From Malurus cyaneus samueli (lineage: Eukaryota; Chordata; Aves; Passeriformes; Maluridae): 64,000 nt of DNA. A program made the translations under genes and the position numbers. The notes beneath the pieces were generated by a model that saw only the letters and a program-made list of their open reading frames with translations, made no database searches and was not told the DNA's origin. Positions 54,901 through 63,342 of this stretch are shown one piece after another (within the stretch, counting starts at the first letter, position 1; each line of letters begins with the position of its first letter). Location: the NCBI GenBank assembly GCA_009741485.1, contig CM019229.1, positions 1,678,995 through 1,742,994 on the forward strand. Reading direction: 5' to 3'.

Positions 54901-57900
54901 AGTAACTTTGTTTGATTCAAGTGTCAGGCTTTGCAGAAAAATCCAGGGATAATGAAGTCAGCAAGCTGTTGCTTTTTTTGGAAACCTAAATTTCTTTTTT
55001 TGCAGCCCCCCAGTAGTGGTGGGCAGAGAATGCAGATGATAAAGGCAAATTTTGGCCGGGTAGGTGTCAGTTCTGATGTTTAAACTGATCCTTGCTGTGT
55101 TTCTTCTTCCTGCAGTCGATATTGAAGAAGACAGTGACAGTGACAGAAACTCCTTCAGCAGTTTTCCATTACAGTGCTGTGCAGGATTCCTGTAACAGCA
55201 AACATATCGATGCCATCGTGGAAGCAGCAAAGAGAGACCTCTCAGCCTTGATGAAACTTGACGTGAGTTATTGCAGGGGGAGCTGGCTTCCTTTCTGCTT
55301 TTCATCTCCTTGTGCCAGGAGCTAAGAGGTGGATTGTCTGCCCAGTGTGCTGTGGATGGGCTGGATGTTTTATTCAATAGCTGTTGAAGTCATTAGAAAG
55401 GCTGAAATAAATGTGAGTTATTCTGCCATTTCACCAGGCCACGCTGGAATGCAGTGCATGAACCTTCCCTCTCTGCCCTGCAAGCAGCACATGGGCAATT
55501 CCTTCCTCCTTCCATTTCCACACTCTCCGTGGGTGGGTGAAATTTGGGAAGGTTCAGGTGATTGCTGAATCCATGAATCCCGGAGGCAGTGCACCCCAGG
55601 GTGTTGTTTGGGTTTGGAATTGTGTCCCTGAGCTCTGGGAGCAGCTCCCAGTGGGTCCTGTGCCCGTGGCAGGGGTGTGCTGGTCCCTGCTGAGCCCCTT
55701 GGTGGTGCAGCAAGGATTGAAAATTATGGTTTTCATCATTCCAACTGCATTCATTGTGGAGGGGTGTCTGTTCATGTGCAGAATCAGGCATTTTGGGAAA
55801 GCTGTGCCTCTCAGTCAGCCCCACACATCCTTGCTTTGCTCCAGCCTGTGCTGCAATAATTCCGGGCTGTTGCTGCTGCCAGAGGATGGGCACAGCTGCT
55901 GCTCCTCCTCCTCTGCCTCCAGAGCTGTCACCAAACAACACTTGCTAGAACTTTAAAAGATTTCATTTTGGATTTTAGCATTCCCTTCCTGACTTCCAAA
56001 ATGATTCCCCTTGCAGCTTCAAAATCCCTGTCAGGGTCTTTCAGCTCCCAGCTCCGAGGTGCCTGTTCCACATCATCACTGATCTGAGTCTCTCAGTCTG
56101 CAGGAGTCTTGTCTGTCTCATTATGATAATTTCCAGGTGTTTTCAGGCATTTATATCCTCATGAAAGGCTACAGGCTATTTGGGAGGAAATTCCTGTTAC
56201 AGGAAGGGTAAAGTAGGGCTAGGTGCCTTCATCTGTTCTGTTCTTGATACAACTCTCAGATCATGAGCAAAAATTCCAAGATGATTTGAGCTCCTAATTA
56301 CAGCACTTCTTTTTTAGTGGTCTAGAATAAATTTCTCAGTAATTAATGAGGAACACTTTAGAGATGAAGTTAATTGCAACAGCATCCTTTAAAAGCAGCA
56401 CCTACTAAGCAGTGTTTGTAACATGAAGATCAAAATAACAGTGAAATAAAGTAGGATTTTCAAACTTTGGTATTACAGCAACCTAATTTTTCACAAGCAA
56501 ATATGAATCTGATGGGATGGAGCCAAATGGCAGAAATGTCATTGAAAGCTCAATTTTTTTTTTCCATGTAGGAGTAGCAAAAGTTGCTTCTTCTACAGGC
56601 AATGCAAGATAAATTGTATTGTGCACAAAATATTTGTGTTCAATGCTGCTTGCATGAAAGAAAAATGAATTCTTGTAAAATTCTCTTAAAAAAAGAGGTA
56701 TTTTCTTTCTTGGCTGGTTGGAAGCATCTTAAGTTGTCATTTTTCAAAGCAGCCAGAGTGGATAAGATGAAGATGTGTTGATGACAGGGAATGGTAGATT
56801 TGGGGTTTGTTTGGTTGTTGGGGTTTTCTCACATTGCAGTGAGAGGGGTAAATGTCTCTAGGAGAGAGTCGTTCATTCAAGTAGCTTTTAGGTATCTGAC
56901 TTCAGTAATCAAATTTCTTTTTTTTTCTTTTGTTTTATGTAACCTGAATTCCTTGTATCTCTAACTTGAATGGTTTTCAATCTCATACAATTTTGGTGTG
57001 GTTTCAGCTTTACCTGCAGTCATGATAGGAGGGTTAAGCAGTGTTGGGGAATCTCCTCTGTGTGAGTTAAGAGAGAATTTTCTTTGACAAAAGGATTATT
57101 TGTCTTGGTTAATTATTGCTTTATTTAAACTGTTTATAATTGGTTTGTGTTTTCACTTCTGTGCTATAAACCCCTGCTAATCTGTTACCCAAAAATAACC
57201 TCTGTTATGTCTTATATTGGTTAATGTAACTGAGTTGGTTGGGTTTGTTGCTGCAATCATTTGTTACAGTTGTGCAAAGAAAGAAACTTGCTGGGAAATG
57301 GAGTTTGTTGGGGTAATGATTTATTTTTCCTAAAAAATCGTGGCTGGAGGGGGCTGGAGTGGATCAGTGCAGGTTTTTAACCTAAACCCTGTGACTGTGC
57401 AGTGCTGAATTTGGGTTTGCTGGTCTCACCCATTTGATGGAGAAAGGATGGGTTTTATTTGTCAGCTCTTTTATTGCTTCACGGGGCAGTGATGGCACAG
57501 CAAAGGAGGATATCAAGGTCTGCTTGGAGGTCACTCAGACCCTTCTCACGCCCCAGGCACAATCAGATATTGCCAAGTCACTTCTGGCAGGCTTTTGGCT
57601 AAGCTCTTCTGAAAGATCTCCAATGATGAGTCTTTCACAGCCCTGAGTTCAATCTATCCCGACGCTTAAGGAGTCTTAGACACGAAGAAAATCTTTGCAG
57701 CAATTTTTCTTGGAGCTAATGCAGCCTGAAAATGCTCTTGATAAGCAGAGCTCATGGGGGAGCTTGTATTCCCCTGCTGAGAGGTGCTTTCAGAGTTACA
57801 ACTTTGTCTTTAAGAACAGATAATACTACACAACCATAAATGTCTAAATATAGAAAAAGACATTATAGGAATTAGCTGAGTTGCTATTGCTGAACTGAAA

Positions 57901-60900
57901 TATTTTGACAGGTGCTTGTCAGGTCCTCTACATTGGATATGTTCCCATGAAACAGATTGGCTCTAATAAAACTATTTTTTGATGAAAATATGTTCTTTTT
58001 ATCAGCAGTAGGTGTGAAGAATAATTGTGATTATTTCCCTTGCGCTATTTTTTCCGACCCAAAATGGGAAAAAATTCAAACCTGGCAGTCCAATTGCGCT
58101 GGTGGAGTGTTTACATCTCTGCTGTGCTGGTTTCCTGCTGCAATGAGGTTAATGCCTGGGGTCACATTCTGCTCTGCTCTCATGCTGAATTGGTTCTTCC
58201 TGCGAGTGCAGCTCTTGCTTTTTGTGCATCTGCCTCTGTGGCAGAGCCTGGGCACAGCCAAACGCCCAGGGAAGCTGTGAGAGCCAGAGCTGGGCTGTCT
58301 CTCCTCAGCCTGGCATATGAACCCATAACTGAGCTTTGTTTCCTGCCCCAGCCATTCAGGGGTGATGAGAAAATGTTGAATTTCTGAAGATTTATGAGAA
58401 AGCTGGAGAGGGACTATGGGGATGGGGTGACAGGAATGACCTGAAGCTGAAGGAGGGCAGGGTTACATTGGGTATTGGGGAGAAATTCTTTGTTTTAAGC
58501 ATGGGCAGGCCCTGGCACAGGGTGCCCAGAGAAGCTGTGGCTGCCCCTGGATCCCTGGCAGTGCCCAAGGCCAGGCTGGACACTGGGGATGGGAGCAGCC
58601 TGGGACAGTGGAAGGTGTCCCTGCCCATGGCAGGGGTGGCACTGGATGGGCTTTAAGGTCCCTTGGAAACCAACCCAGTCTGGGATTCTGTGATTTGCTG
58701 GTTTGGGTGAAAGTTGTGCCAAAGCAAAGGTGGCCTGAAGCGTTAGGATTTGATCCTGAGTGCACTGGGGAGCCCAGACTGTGTGGGCAGTTCTGTGGGA
58801 TGGACAGCAGAGTCTCTCTGTGCCTGTTGGTTGCTGTGTTGTGCTCTCAGGGTGATGGTACTGCAAGGAATCTTTGGGTGAAAGGAATTTTTGGGCTCAG
58901 CCAGCTCAGCTCCTTGACATCACAAGAGATTGGGGTCCACACTGATGATAGTTTTGGGAAGACCCTTCCCTCCCATGTGCTTTTCATTTGGAAGGGAAAT
59001 TCTGACTTTTCTCTGCCTGAGCACAGGACTCCGTGAGCTTGGGAAGCTTTTGTGTGTATGAAAATCTGCTGTGCAGGCACAGTCTGAGGGCTGTGCTGGG
59101 GGAAACCAAGGGTTGGGTCGTCCTGTCCAGTTCCTTCATCATGTAGAGAGTCTCCTCCAGTTTCACCTTCCTTTGATAAAAACTTCTTTTTTCATGTTTT
59201 TCATGGCAGCTGATACAGGTTCTCTTTTCTTTATAGACCCTTTAAAGAGTCTTGGGGGGAACTTGACAAATAGAAAATCCTTAAGAATCCAAGTGTGATC
59301 AATTAAAATGGATCAAAAATGGATCTTTACTTTTTCTCTTCTGGAAGAAGTCTCTGTTGGGTAGAGAAACATAAAAATACGTGCTATGTTTTAGAGATTC
59401 AAGTATTTATACATCATCTTTAGTAACTATTGTTCTTATTTGCTTTTTTTGGGTGTTTCATGGTATTCTGGGATCTCTTCCTGTGCACAGAGCAGTAAAT
59501 TGTACCTCCCACCCCTTTCTTCTCCAGAATCCGGCGCTGCTGAACGGCAAAGTGACGCTGCACCAGGTCACAGCTGGCACAGTGCTGTCCAGGCAGGGAG
59601 ACCAGGTGAGTGTGGCTGGCTCTGTGCCCCTCCAGGAGATAATAAACCATTCCCACCTGAGCCTCCCAAGCCATCTCTTCTCAAGGTGAAGCACCCCCAG
59701 CTCTGGGTTTGCCACTGGAGCTGCAGGCACAGCCAGAGTGGGATGTGGTACGTGTGCGTGCTGTCAGCTCTCCTGCTGGAAGGGGTGGACTATCCCACTT
59801 TCCTCCTTCCTCAGGAGCCTTTGCTCACACCCTGCACTGTGGGTTTTGGTGCTGTCACACCGACCCAGCGTTCTTTGTTTATAGCAAAGTGTATTTAGGA
59901 TATAACAAACTTCATTTATGATAATCCTGTGTAAATGGGTGAGCTTAAGCAAAGCAGCTGATGGGCAGCTGCAGTTGCAGGGCTGGGTTCTGCTCTCTGC
60001 CCTGCTGTGCCCCAAATCCTGCTGCTCTGATTCCCCATTACCTCCTCTGTTGCCTTGAAAGGCTAATTTTAATAATGATATAGACATGGTTAAGAGGATG
60101 AAAAGGGTTTTATTTTGGTATTTGGTATCTCAGGTGCACAATTTGATGTCAAAATGCACTTCTGTCTACAGTACGGATACAAGTTGGATAGATTTCAGGA
60201 ATTAGTATATTTATTTAGGATTCTTCAATAAGAAACTTAATGCAGTATTTTTTTTTAATTTTAATGAACTTTTTCTTAGAATGAGGCTAGAGTTCAGTTT
60301 ACACATATGTTCTGGAGAGAAGGCTTTGCTCAAGGTTGGAATCTCAGGTTTGAGATAGCACAGGGTATGTTGATTTTTTCTTCAGGATGTTTGGTCTTTT
60401 TGCTCAGTAGAATTCTTAAACTAAGTTGTAATATTAGGCTACAAGGATTATAAGTATGTAGGTTAAGGGGTATATGGGTAATAAAGGGTAGAAAATGTTA
60501 AAAGGATATAAAAGTATAAGAGGTACAAAAGGAAAGACAAAAATCATTATCTTTTCCCTCCCAGTTCTCTTGTTCTTCCTTGATACCTCAAAGATGCAGC
60601 CTTCATTTTTCATAACCACCCCAAAGAGAAACACATTTTTCAATATTGTGCCTGCTTAGTTTTAAATATTCATAACCAGCTTTTAATAATTCACTATTGT
60701 GTCTTATTTTACCACCTAATTGTTCCAAAGCTGCAGGGAGCTTTCTGGCAAACAGATCGCTCGTGATAGCGCTGTCACCGGGATAATTGCTTTTAAAATC
60801 TTGGGTTTTTTTTATTCAGCTCTTTTTTTTTTCTTATCCCCATTTGCTCCAGGATGTCAATGTTTGCTTTGTGGTCTCGGGGATGCTGCACGTGTACCAG

Positions 60901-61058
60901 AGGAAGATTGACTCTGAGGAGGACACCTGCCTGTTCATCACCCACCCCGGGGAGCTCGTGGGCCAGCTTGCTGTGCTCACCGGGGAGCCCCTCATTTTCA
61001 CCATCAAAGCCAACAGAGACTGCAGCTTCCTCTCCATCTCCAAGTCCCATTTCTATGA
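27887..61058 (+). CDS. PNPLA7: PNPLA7, patatin-like phospholipase domain-containing 7 (5' part, 16 coding exons)
   Basis: Coding exons are 27887-27905, 28509-28543, 33913-34000, 34555-34637, 36386-36474, 36923-37063, 39001-39160, 40125-40205, 45028-45156, 46437-46517, 47801-47936, 49208-49300, 54000-54100, 55116-55262, 59528-59605 and 60853-61058. They give about 555 codons in one frame. In order: a short N-terminus (MAATGADVDEG), a hydrophobic helix at residues about 19-41, a basic region with [18 protein letters not shown], a first cyclic-nucleotide-binding-like domain (about 152-300), a low-complexity linker, and a second such domain (from about 462). The family (NTE/PNPLA6 and PNPLA7) hydrolyses lysophosphatidylcholine at ER and lipid-droplet membranes. 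The patatin GXSXG/Asp dyad lies downstream of the window, so the gene is truncated here. PNPLA7 rather than PNPLA6 is supported by synteny and sequence. Confidence 0.95.
27906..28508 (+). other. PNPLA7: PNPLA7 intron 1
   Basis: A 603-bp intron; its first half continues the CpG island. Nothing else recognised. Confidence 0.55.
28509..28543 (+). CDS. PNPLA7: PNPLA7 exon 2
   Basis: Acceptor CACCTCCAG, donor GTACAA, 35 nt. Encodes [12 protein letters not shown], the acidic segment before the membrane helix; NST is a possible N-glycosylation sequon if lumenal. Confidence 0.8.
29281..31480. repeat. 2.2-kb minisatellite, 27/28-bp unit, about 80 copies
   Basis: The unit is TTGCTGGGTGCC, then TGTGCTCACT and one of GTGCA, GTGGCA, CTGCA, CTGGCA, TGCA or TGGCA. 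Rare units lose a T (GTGCCGTGCTC) or are shortened, as near 30215-30275. It lies wholly in PNPLA7 intron 2. The unit has no stop codon in any forward frame, so all three forward frames stay open for more than 700 codons. A degenerate edge runs to about 31535. Confidence 0.97.
31536..33360 (+). other. PNPLA7: PNPLA7 intron 2, right part
   Basis: Unique-looking sequence between the minisatellite and a CR1 copy. No recognised gene or repeat. Confidence 0.5.
33362..33660 (-). mobile_element. CR1 LINE 3' end, minus orientation
   Basis: Starts with ATCCCAGACTGGTTTGGTGG and GGGAAGGGACCTTAAATCCC, then the CCCACTGTCCCAGGCTGCTC, GGGATCCAGGGGCAGCCACA and CTCCCAGGGAACAATTCC blocks. A long, little-diverged copy in PNPLA7 intron 2. 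Confidence 0.92.
33913..34000 (+). CDS. PNPLA7: PNPLA7 exon 3 (transmembrane helix)
   Basis: Acceptor CTTCCCAG, donor GTAAGT, 88 nt. Encodes [20 protein letters not shown], then VVYRRVRQS: one strongly hydrophobic helix followed by Arg residues, as expected of the family's membrane anchor. Confidence 0.95.
34555..34637 (+). CDS. PNPLA7: PNPLA7 exon 4
   Basis: Acceptor GCGTTCCAG, donor GTGAGT, 83 nt. Encodes [20 protein letters not shown], a hallmark of the family. Confidence 0.95.
34890..35105 (-). mobile_element. CR1 LINE 3' end, minus orientation
   Basis: TTGCTTTGGGTTGGAAGGAA, then TTTCCACTGTCCCAGGGTGC and the CACTGCCAGGGATCCAGGGG block. Slightly shortened copy in PNPLA7 intron 4. Confidence 0.9.
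35880..36090 (-). mobile_element. CR1 LINE fragment, minus orientation
   Basis: Shares CATCCCTGGCAGCGCTGTCC and AAACGCTCCTGGAGCTCTG with the copy at 20970-21290, so it belongs to the same subfamily. In PNPLA7 intron 4. Confidence 0.8.
36386..36474 (+). CDS. PNPLA7: PNPLA7 exon 5
   Basis: Acceptor TTTCCTCCTAG, donor GTACTT, 89 nt ending in phase 2. Encodes [20 protein letters not shown] and RAKVLSLAK. Confidence 0.94.
36727..36893. repeat. Seven-copy 24-bp tandem repeat
   Basis: TAGTACAA recurs at 36739, 36763, 36787, 36811, 36835, 36859 and (as TAATACAA) 36883, exactly 24 bp apart each time. The unit reads TAATATTTCCTRTTAGTACAAATG. The array ends about 30 bp before exon 6, so it covers the likely branch-point region. 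Confidence 0.93.
36923..37063 (+). CDS. PNPLA7: PNPLA7 exon 6
   Basis: Acceptor CCTTCATAG, donor GTAATG, 141 nt. Encodes [20 protein letters not shown] and [12 protein letters not shown], which leads into the first cyclic-nucleotide-binding-like domain. Confidence 0.95.
38260..38428 (+). mobile_element. CR1 LINE 3' end, plus orientation
   Basis: CTGCCCAGGGAGGTGGTGGA, then CACTGTCCCTGGATGTGTTT, GGGCTTGATGATCTTGAAGG and TCTCTTGCAGCCTGGTTCAT mark the CR1 terminus. The element runs directly into an octamer array. Confidence 0.88.
38429..38893. repeat. Expanded CR1-tail array (TGTGATTC/TGTGATTG)n
   Basis: About 465 bp of TGTGATTCTGTGTGATTGTG-type units with CTGTGTGA variants. It begins exactly where the CR1 3' terminal ATTCTGTG octamers are expected. 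The His/Thr/Gln-rich frames on the minus strand come from the repeat. Confidence 0.93.
39001..39160 (+). CDS. PNPLA7: PNPLA7 exon 7 (CNB domain 1)
   Basis: Acceptor TCTGCTGCAG, donor GTAAGA, 160 nt. Encodes [20 protein letters not shown], then [20 protein letters not shown] and LEVCI, the beta-roll of the first CNB-like domain. Confidence 0.96.
39161..40124 (+). other. PNPLA7: PNPLA7 intron 7
   Basis: A 1.0-kb intron with no recognised element. Confidence 0.55.
40125..40205 (+). CDS. PNPLA7: PNPLA7 exon 8
   Basis: Acceptor TGCTTGCAG, donor GTGAGT, 81 nt in phase 0. Encodes [20 protein letters not shown] and SILDVIT. Confidence 0.96.
40206..45027 (+). other. PNPLA7: PNPLA7 intron 8 (4.8 kb)
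   Basis: AT-rich and unique-looking, with no recognised gene or repeat family. One ambiguous base (n) lies at 44529. An acceptor/donor pair at 41477/41489 would bound an 11-nt segment, but that would break the frame. Confidence 0.5.
45028..45156 (+). CDS. PNPLA7: PNPLA7 exon 9
   Basis: Acceptor TTTCTCTCAG, donor GTAGGT, 129 nt. Encodes [20 protein letters not shown], then [13 protein letters not shown], the end of CNB domain 1. Confidence 0.96.
45157..46436 (+). other. PNPLA7: PNPLA7 intron 9
   Basis: A 1.3-kb intron with no recognised element. Confidence 0.55.
46437..46517 (+). CDS. PNPLA7: PNPLA7 exon 10
   Basis: Acceptor CCTTTGCAG, donor GTGAGT, 81 nt. Encodes [20 protein letters not shown] and TTELFSC, the helix after CNB domain 1. 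Confidence 0.95.
46838..47343 (-). mobile_element. LTR-like interspersed repeat, family A, copy 1
   Basis: Shares a colinear 500-bp structure with 60049-60548: GTTGCCTTGA, TAAAAAGGGTTTTTA, a CAGGTGCACAA block, AATAAGAAACTTAAT and AAAAGGAAAGGCAAAAATCAT. Length and internal structure suggest a solo LTR, most likely in minus orientation. No protein-coding part is attached. The family name is not known to me. Confidence 0.6.
47801..47936 (+). CDS. PNPLA7: PNPLA7 exon 11
   Basis: Encodes [20 protein letters not shown] and an acidic linker, [11 protein letters not shown], with donor GTAATG in phase 1. The acceptor is a CAGCAG tandem: the exon starts at 47801 (extra Gln) or 47804, and both keep the frame. 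Confidence 0.88.
48000..48262 (-). mobile_element. CR1 LINE 3' end, minus orientation
   Basis: GAATCCCAGAATGGTTTGGG and TTGGGAGGGACCTTAAAGCC, followed by CACCTCCCACTGTCCCAGGC and the GGCACTGCCAGGGATCCAGG block. Little-diverged copy in PNPLA7 intron 11. Confidence 0.92.
48300..48715 (-). mobile_element. LTR-like interspersed repeat, family B, copy 1
   Basis: Starts near ATGGGGCTTACCTG and contains CATCTCTTGGGGCCTGGCAC, then AGGGAGGTGTCCTTGAGTTT and GAGGAATTGTTTTGTGTAAA. The second half is nearly identical to 51276-51476. Looks like an endogenous-retrovirus LTR; orientation is uncertain. Confidence 0.55.
49208..49300 (+). CDS. PNPLA7: PNPLA7 exon 12
   Basis: Acceptor GTATTTCAG, donor GTAAGT, 93 nt. 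Encodes [20 protein letters not shown] and [11 protein letters not shown], part of the Ser/Pro-rich linker. Confidence 0.9.
49301..51275 (+). other. PNPLA7: PNPLA7 intron 12, left part
   Basis: Unique-looking AT-rich sequence; no recognised feature. Confidence 0.5.
51276..51476 (-). mobile_element. LTR-like interspersed repeat, family B, copy 2 (truncated)
   Basis: Shares GTTTCCATCTCTTGGGGCCT through GGGGCTGCAGAGGAATTG with 48535-48620, and aligns on to GAAATCCTAAGGCATCA. Only the second half of the family B element is present. Confidence 0.6.
51945..52195 (-). mobile_element. Older CR1 LINE fragment, minus orientation
   Basis: TCACAGACTCATGGACTTAT, AAGGTTGGAAGAAACCTTTA, AACACTTCCAGGGGTGGTGA and CTCCACCCCTGCCCTGGCAG form the reversed 3' part of a CR1 of an older subfamily. 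Confidence 0.75.
52196..53999 (+). other. PNPLA7: PNPLA7 intron 12, right part
   Basis: AT-rich; an AAT/ATA low-complexity patch at 53255-53305. No recognised gene. May include old retroviral sequence near 52230-52560, but I cannot assign it. Confidence 0.4.
54000..54100 (+). CDS. PNPLA7: PNPLA7 exon 13
   Basis: Acceptor TTTCTTGCAG, donor GTGGGT, 101 nt. Encodes [20 protein letters not shown] and [13 protein letters not shown]. Confidence 0.92.
54180..54346. repeat. (TTTTTCCCC)n polypyrimidine tract
   Basis: About 165 bp of pure pyrimidine in T4-6/C3-6 steps, starting 80 bp after exon 13. A homopurine/homopyrimidine tract of this kind can form triplex (H-) DNA. Confidence 0.93.
55116..55262 (+). 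CDS. PNPLA7: PNPLA7 exon 14
   Basis: Acceptor CTTCCTGCAG, donor GTGAGT, 147 nt. Encodes [20 protein letters not shown], then [20 protein letters not shown], the helix leading to CNB domain 2. Confidence 0.93.
55263..58409 (+). other. PNPLA7: PNPLA7 intron 14, left part
   Basis: 3.1 kb of unique-looking sequence; no recognised gene, RNA or repeat. Confidence 0.5.
58420..58695 (+). mobile_element. CR1 LINE 3' end, plus orientation
   Basis: AGGCCCTGGCACAGGGTGCC, GGCTGCCCCTGGATCCCTGG and GCCTGGGACAGTGGAAGGTG, ending with TTTAAGGTCCCTTGGAAACC and a GGGATTCTGTGATT tail. In PNPLA7 intron 14, opposite in orientation to the copy in intron 11. Confidence 0.92.
59528..59605 (+). CDS. PNPLA7: PNPLA7 exon 15 (CNB domain 2 start)
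   Basis: Acceptor TTCTTCTCCAG, donor GTGAGT, 78 nt. Encodes [20 protein letters not shown] and SRQGDQ. Confidence 0.93.
60049..60548 (-). mobile_element. LTR-like interspersed repeat, family A, copy 2
   Basis: Colinear with 46838-47343 throughout, about 500 bp, in the same orientation: TTGCCTTGAAAGG, GGGTTTTATTTTGGTATTTG, AATAAGAAACTTAATG and AAAAGGAAAGACAAAAATCAT. More AT-rich than copy 1, so the two have diverged or differ in age. Confidence 0.6.
60853..61058 (+). CDS. PNPLA7: PNPLA7 exon 16 (CNB domain 2)
   Basis: Acceptor TTTGCTCCAG, donor GTGAGT, 206 nt ending in phase 2. Encodes [20 protein letters not shown], then [17 protein letters not shown] and [14 protein letters not shown]. It is the last coding exon visible; the next family exon would complete the Glu codon. 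Confidence 0.96.
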
Positions 61059-61235
61059 GTGAGTTCTGCCACTTTGATTTGGATTTTTTAAAGTATTTTT
61101 AAAATATTTTTAATGGCTCTTTTGAACAAAGGGCCAGGGTAGTGACTGTCCCCTGTGCTGGGGGCAGCTGGGGCCACACATCAAATCCTGGGTTGGATTT
61201 TGGGCCCCTCACTGCAAGAAAGACACTGAGGGCTG
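61036..61235 (+). repeat. Direct duplication, copy 1 (exon 16 tail + intron + CR1 edge)
   Basis: The last 25 or so nt of exon 16, its donor and the following intron and CR1 edge are repeated at 63343-63552. Shared words include AAGTCCCATTTCTATGAGTG, CCACACATCAAATCCTGGGT and CACTGCAAGAAAG. Confidence 0.9.
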
Positions 61236-61630
61236 GAGAGTGTCCAGGGAAGGGTCTGGAGCCCCAGGAGGGGCTGAGGGAGCTGGGAAAGGGGCTCAGC
61301 CTGGAGCAAAGGGGGATCAGGGGGGACCTTGTGGCTCTGCACAACTCCCTGACAGGAGGGGACAGCCGGGGGGGTCGGGCTCTGCTCCGGGGAACAGGGA
61401 CAGGAGGAGAGGGAACGGCCTCAGGCTGGGCTGGGGAGAAGCAGGATGGATTTTATTGAAAATTTCTTCCCTGGAATGGTGGTCAGACATCTGAACAGGC
61501 TGTTCAGGCGGTGGTGGAGCCACCATCCCTGGAGGCGTTCAAAAAAAAAGTGTAGATCTGACCCTTTGTGATGTGGTTTAGTGGGCCTGGGGGTGTTCAG
61601 TTAAAGCTTGGACTTCATGTTCTTGGATTT
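61150..61630 (+). mobile_element. CR1 LINE 3' fragment, plus orientation
   Basis: Contains GGAGCCCCAGGAGGGGCTGA, GGGAAAGGGGCTCAGCCTGG and GGCTCTGCACAACTCCCTGA, then CCATCCCTGGAGGCGTTC. Close relative of the copy at 1068-1440. In PNPLA7 intron 16. Confidence 0.87.
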
Positions 61631-62208
61631 TTTTCTTGGAGTTTTTTCCAGTAGGGATGATTCCCTGATTCCAAATGTGAGTGTTGGGTGCTTGTGCTGC
61701 TGCAGTGATCCCACAGCACCATGCAGGTTGTGGGGTGGGTGTGGGTGCCTGGCACATCTGTGGGGGGTTTAATTCCAGCAAGGAAAGCCATTCAGGGAAC
61801 GTGGGAATATGAAATGGTGACATCTTTTTTCAGAGCCCTTACCCAGTGGGATGGGAATTATGGCCCAAGGTTCCCACACTTCATAATCCAGAGAAGAAAA
61901 TTTGCCCAGAGCTTGCACTTGGCTGGGTTATTGCTGCTTTGCCAGGCCCTTTCTCTTGGATTCATTATTCCTTCTTGTTGGAAAACCTCCCCAGTTTTGT
62001 TCCCAGACAGATCCAGGGTGTTGGTTGTGTTGGGAGTGATTGGTCTGGGTGTAACTGTGGGTTTTTAATGCTCACTAATGGAGCAGGTAAGGAATAATTC
62101 CCCTGTGCCAGACAGGTTCCTTCCTGGACCTTGGAAGTAGCACCTGACTTGGGAGTTAATGCTTAAATGGGGATGTAGGTAATTAAAATTTCAATGTGAT
62201 GCCTGTGG

Positions 62209-63330
62209 TTAGCCTGGTTGCCAATAATAATGATTAATGCCCTTGATTTCTTCTGTGATCCTGTCATTGAGAGTTACAATTAGTTCACACACATCATTTG
62301 TGTCTAATGCACGATTTCCTTTCATAAACTCCTTTTCCAGCTCCTGGAATGAGTCCTGAATTCGTTGGAGGATTTCTGAGGGGTTGTTGTGTTTTCTGGG
62401 CTGTTGTTCTGTTGCACATCTCTGCATCTTTCCTGCTTTCTAAAGAATTTGAATGATTTGTGTTCCTGCTCAGCTCTGCCCACAATCCTGACTCTGGGAT
62501 TTTGCTTTCCCCACCTCAGGGCTGTGGAGCTGAAGGTGCTGTGCTCAGCAGGTGCTTGTTGTGTTTTTCCCAGCCTGTGAGGTGGTTGTCAGCTCCTTGG
62601 CCCAGTTTCTGAGAGATGCTTCCCACTTGTGCCATTCCATGTGGCACCAGGCTATTTCTCCTGAACACCCCCTTTTTCTCTCTATCTTTTCCTGTTGTTG
62701 TTTTCCTACTCGTGTCTGATTAGAAATTTCATTAAGTTGTCTCAGCCGGCCAGGTAGATTCCACCTTTTTCTCCTTTTTTTTCTTTGTTTTTCTTTTTGA
62801 TACTCAGGGCTGGATTCTTTCTCTTATTTGCTGAAGCTCATTTTCCTGAGTTTTGTCTTCTCTTTCAAGAAGTGAATTACCTCTTGTTTATTCCAGTTCA
62901 CCTTTCTGCTTCCATGAACCCCTTACCAGTCAGGGATCAAGACCCATCAATATATCACCTTATCATCATTTTTGGGTCCTTTCCAAATCTTTCTTTTTCT
63001 CCTTTAAAGTCCATTAAGTATCTATTCTCTGCATTTGACAAGCTCTGTGATAATCCAGGATTTCTTCTTCACAATTTTTATGGCACTTCTGACTCCTGTG
63101 CCCATATTTAAAATTGGCATTGGAGAAAGCCTTTGAAAAACAATCAGGTTCCTTCAAGGTGGTCTATTTTTGCTTTGAACTCTGTGAGAAAGAAAAACTT
63201 GTTAATAAATTTAGATTTTATTCTCTATTTTTATGACAAATTCTGAGTTCATAGTCCCACAATGTTTGGCTTTTTCCTTTGCTTGGAATCTCAGAGGAAT
63301 TACTTTTGTCTTCATTTGTTTATTTTTCTT
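62209..63330 (-). pseudogene. Degenerate coding-like stretch, possible retroelement remnant
   Basis: On the minus strand several broken frames have coding-like composition, rich in Gln, Glu, Lys and Leu. One open piece is 62427-62209 (ILQRIQDSFQELEKEFMKG and beyond); another frame near 62620-62740 reads EISNQTRVGKQQQEKIERK. Stops and frame changes interrupt it. A Cys/His pattern near 63070-63115 is suggestive of a decayed zinc knuckle, but its order relative to the coiled-coil-like part does not match a normal gag. Family unknown; I infer an old retroelement insertion. Confidence 0.25.
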
Positions 63331-63342
63331 TTAGCTTGCAGA

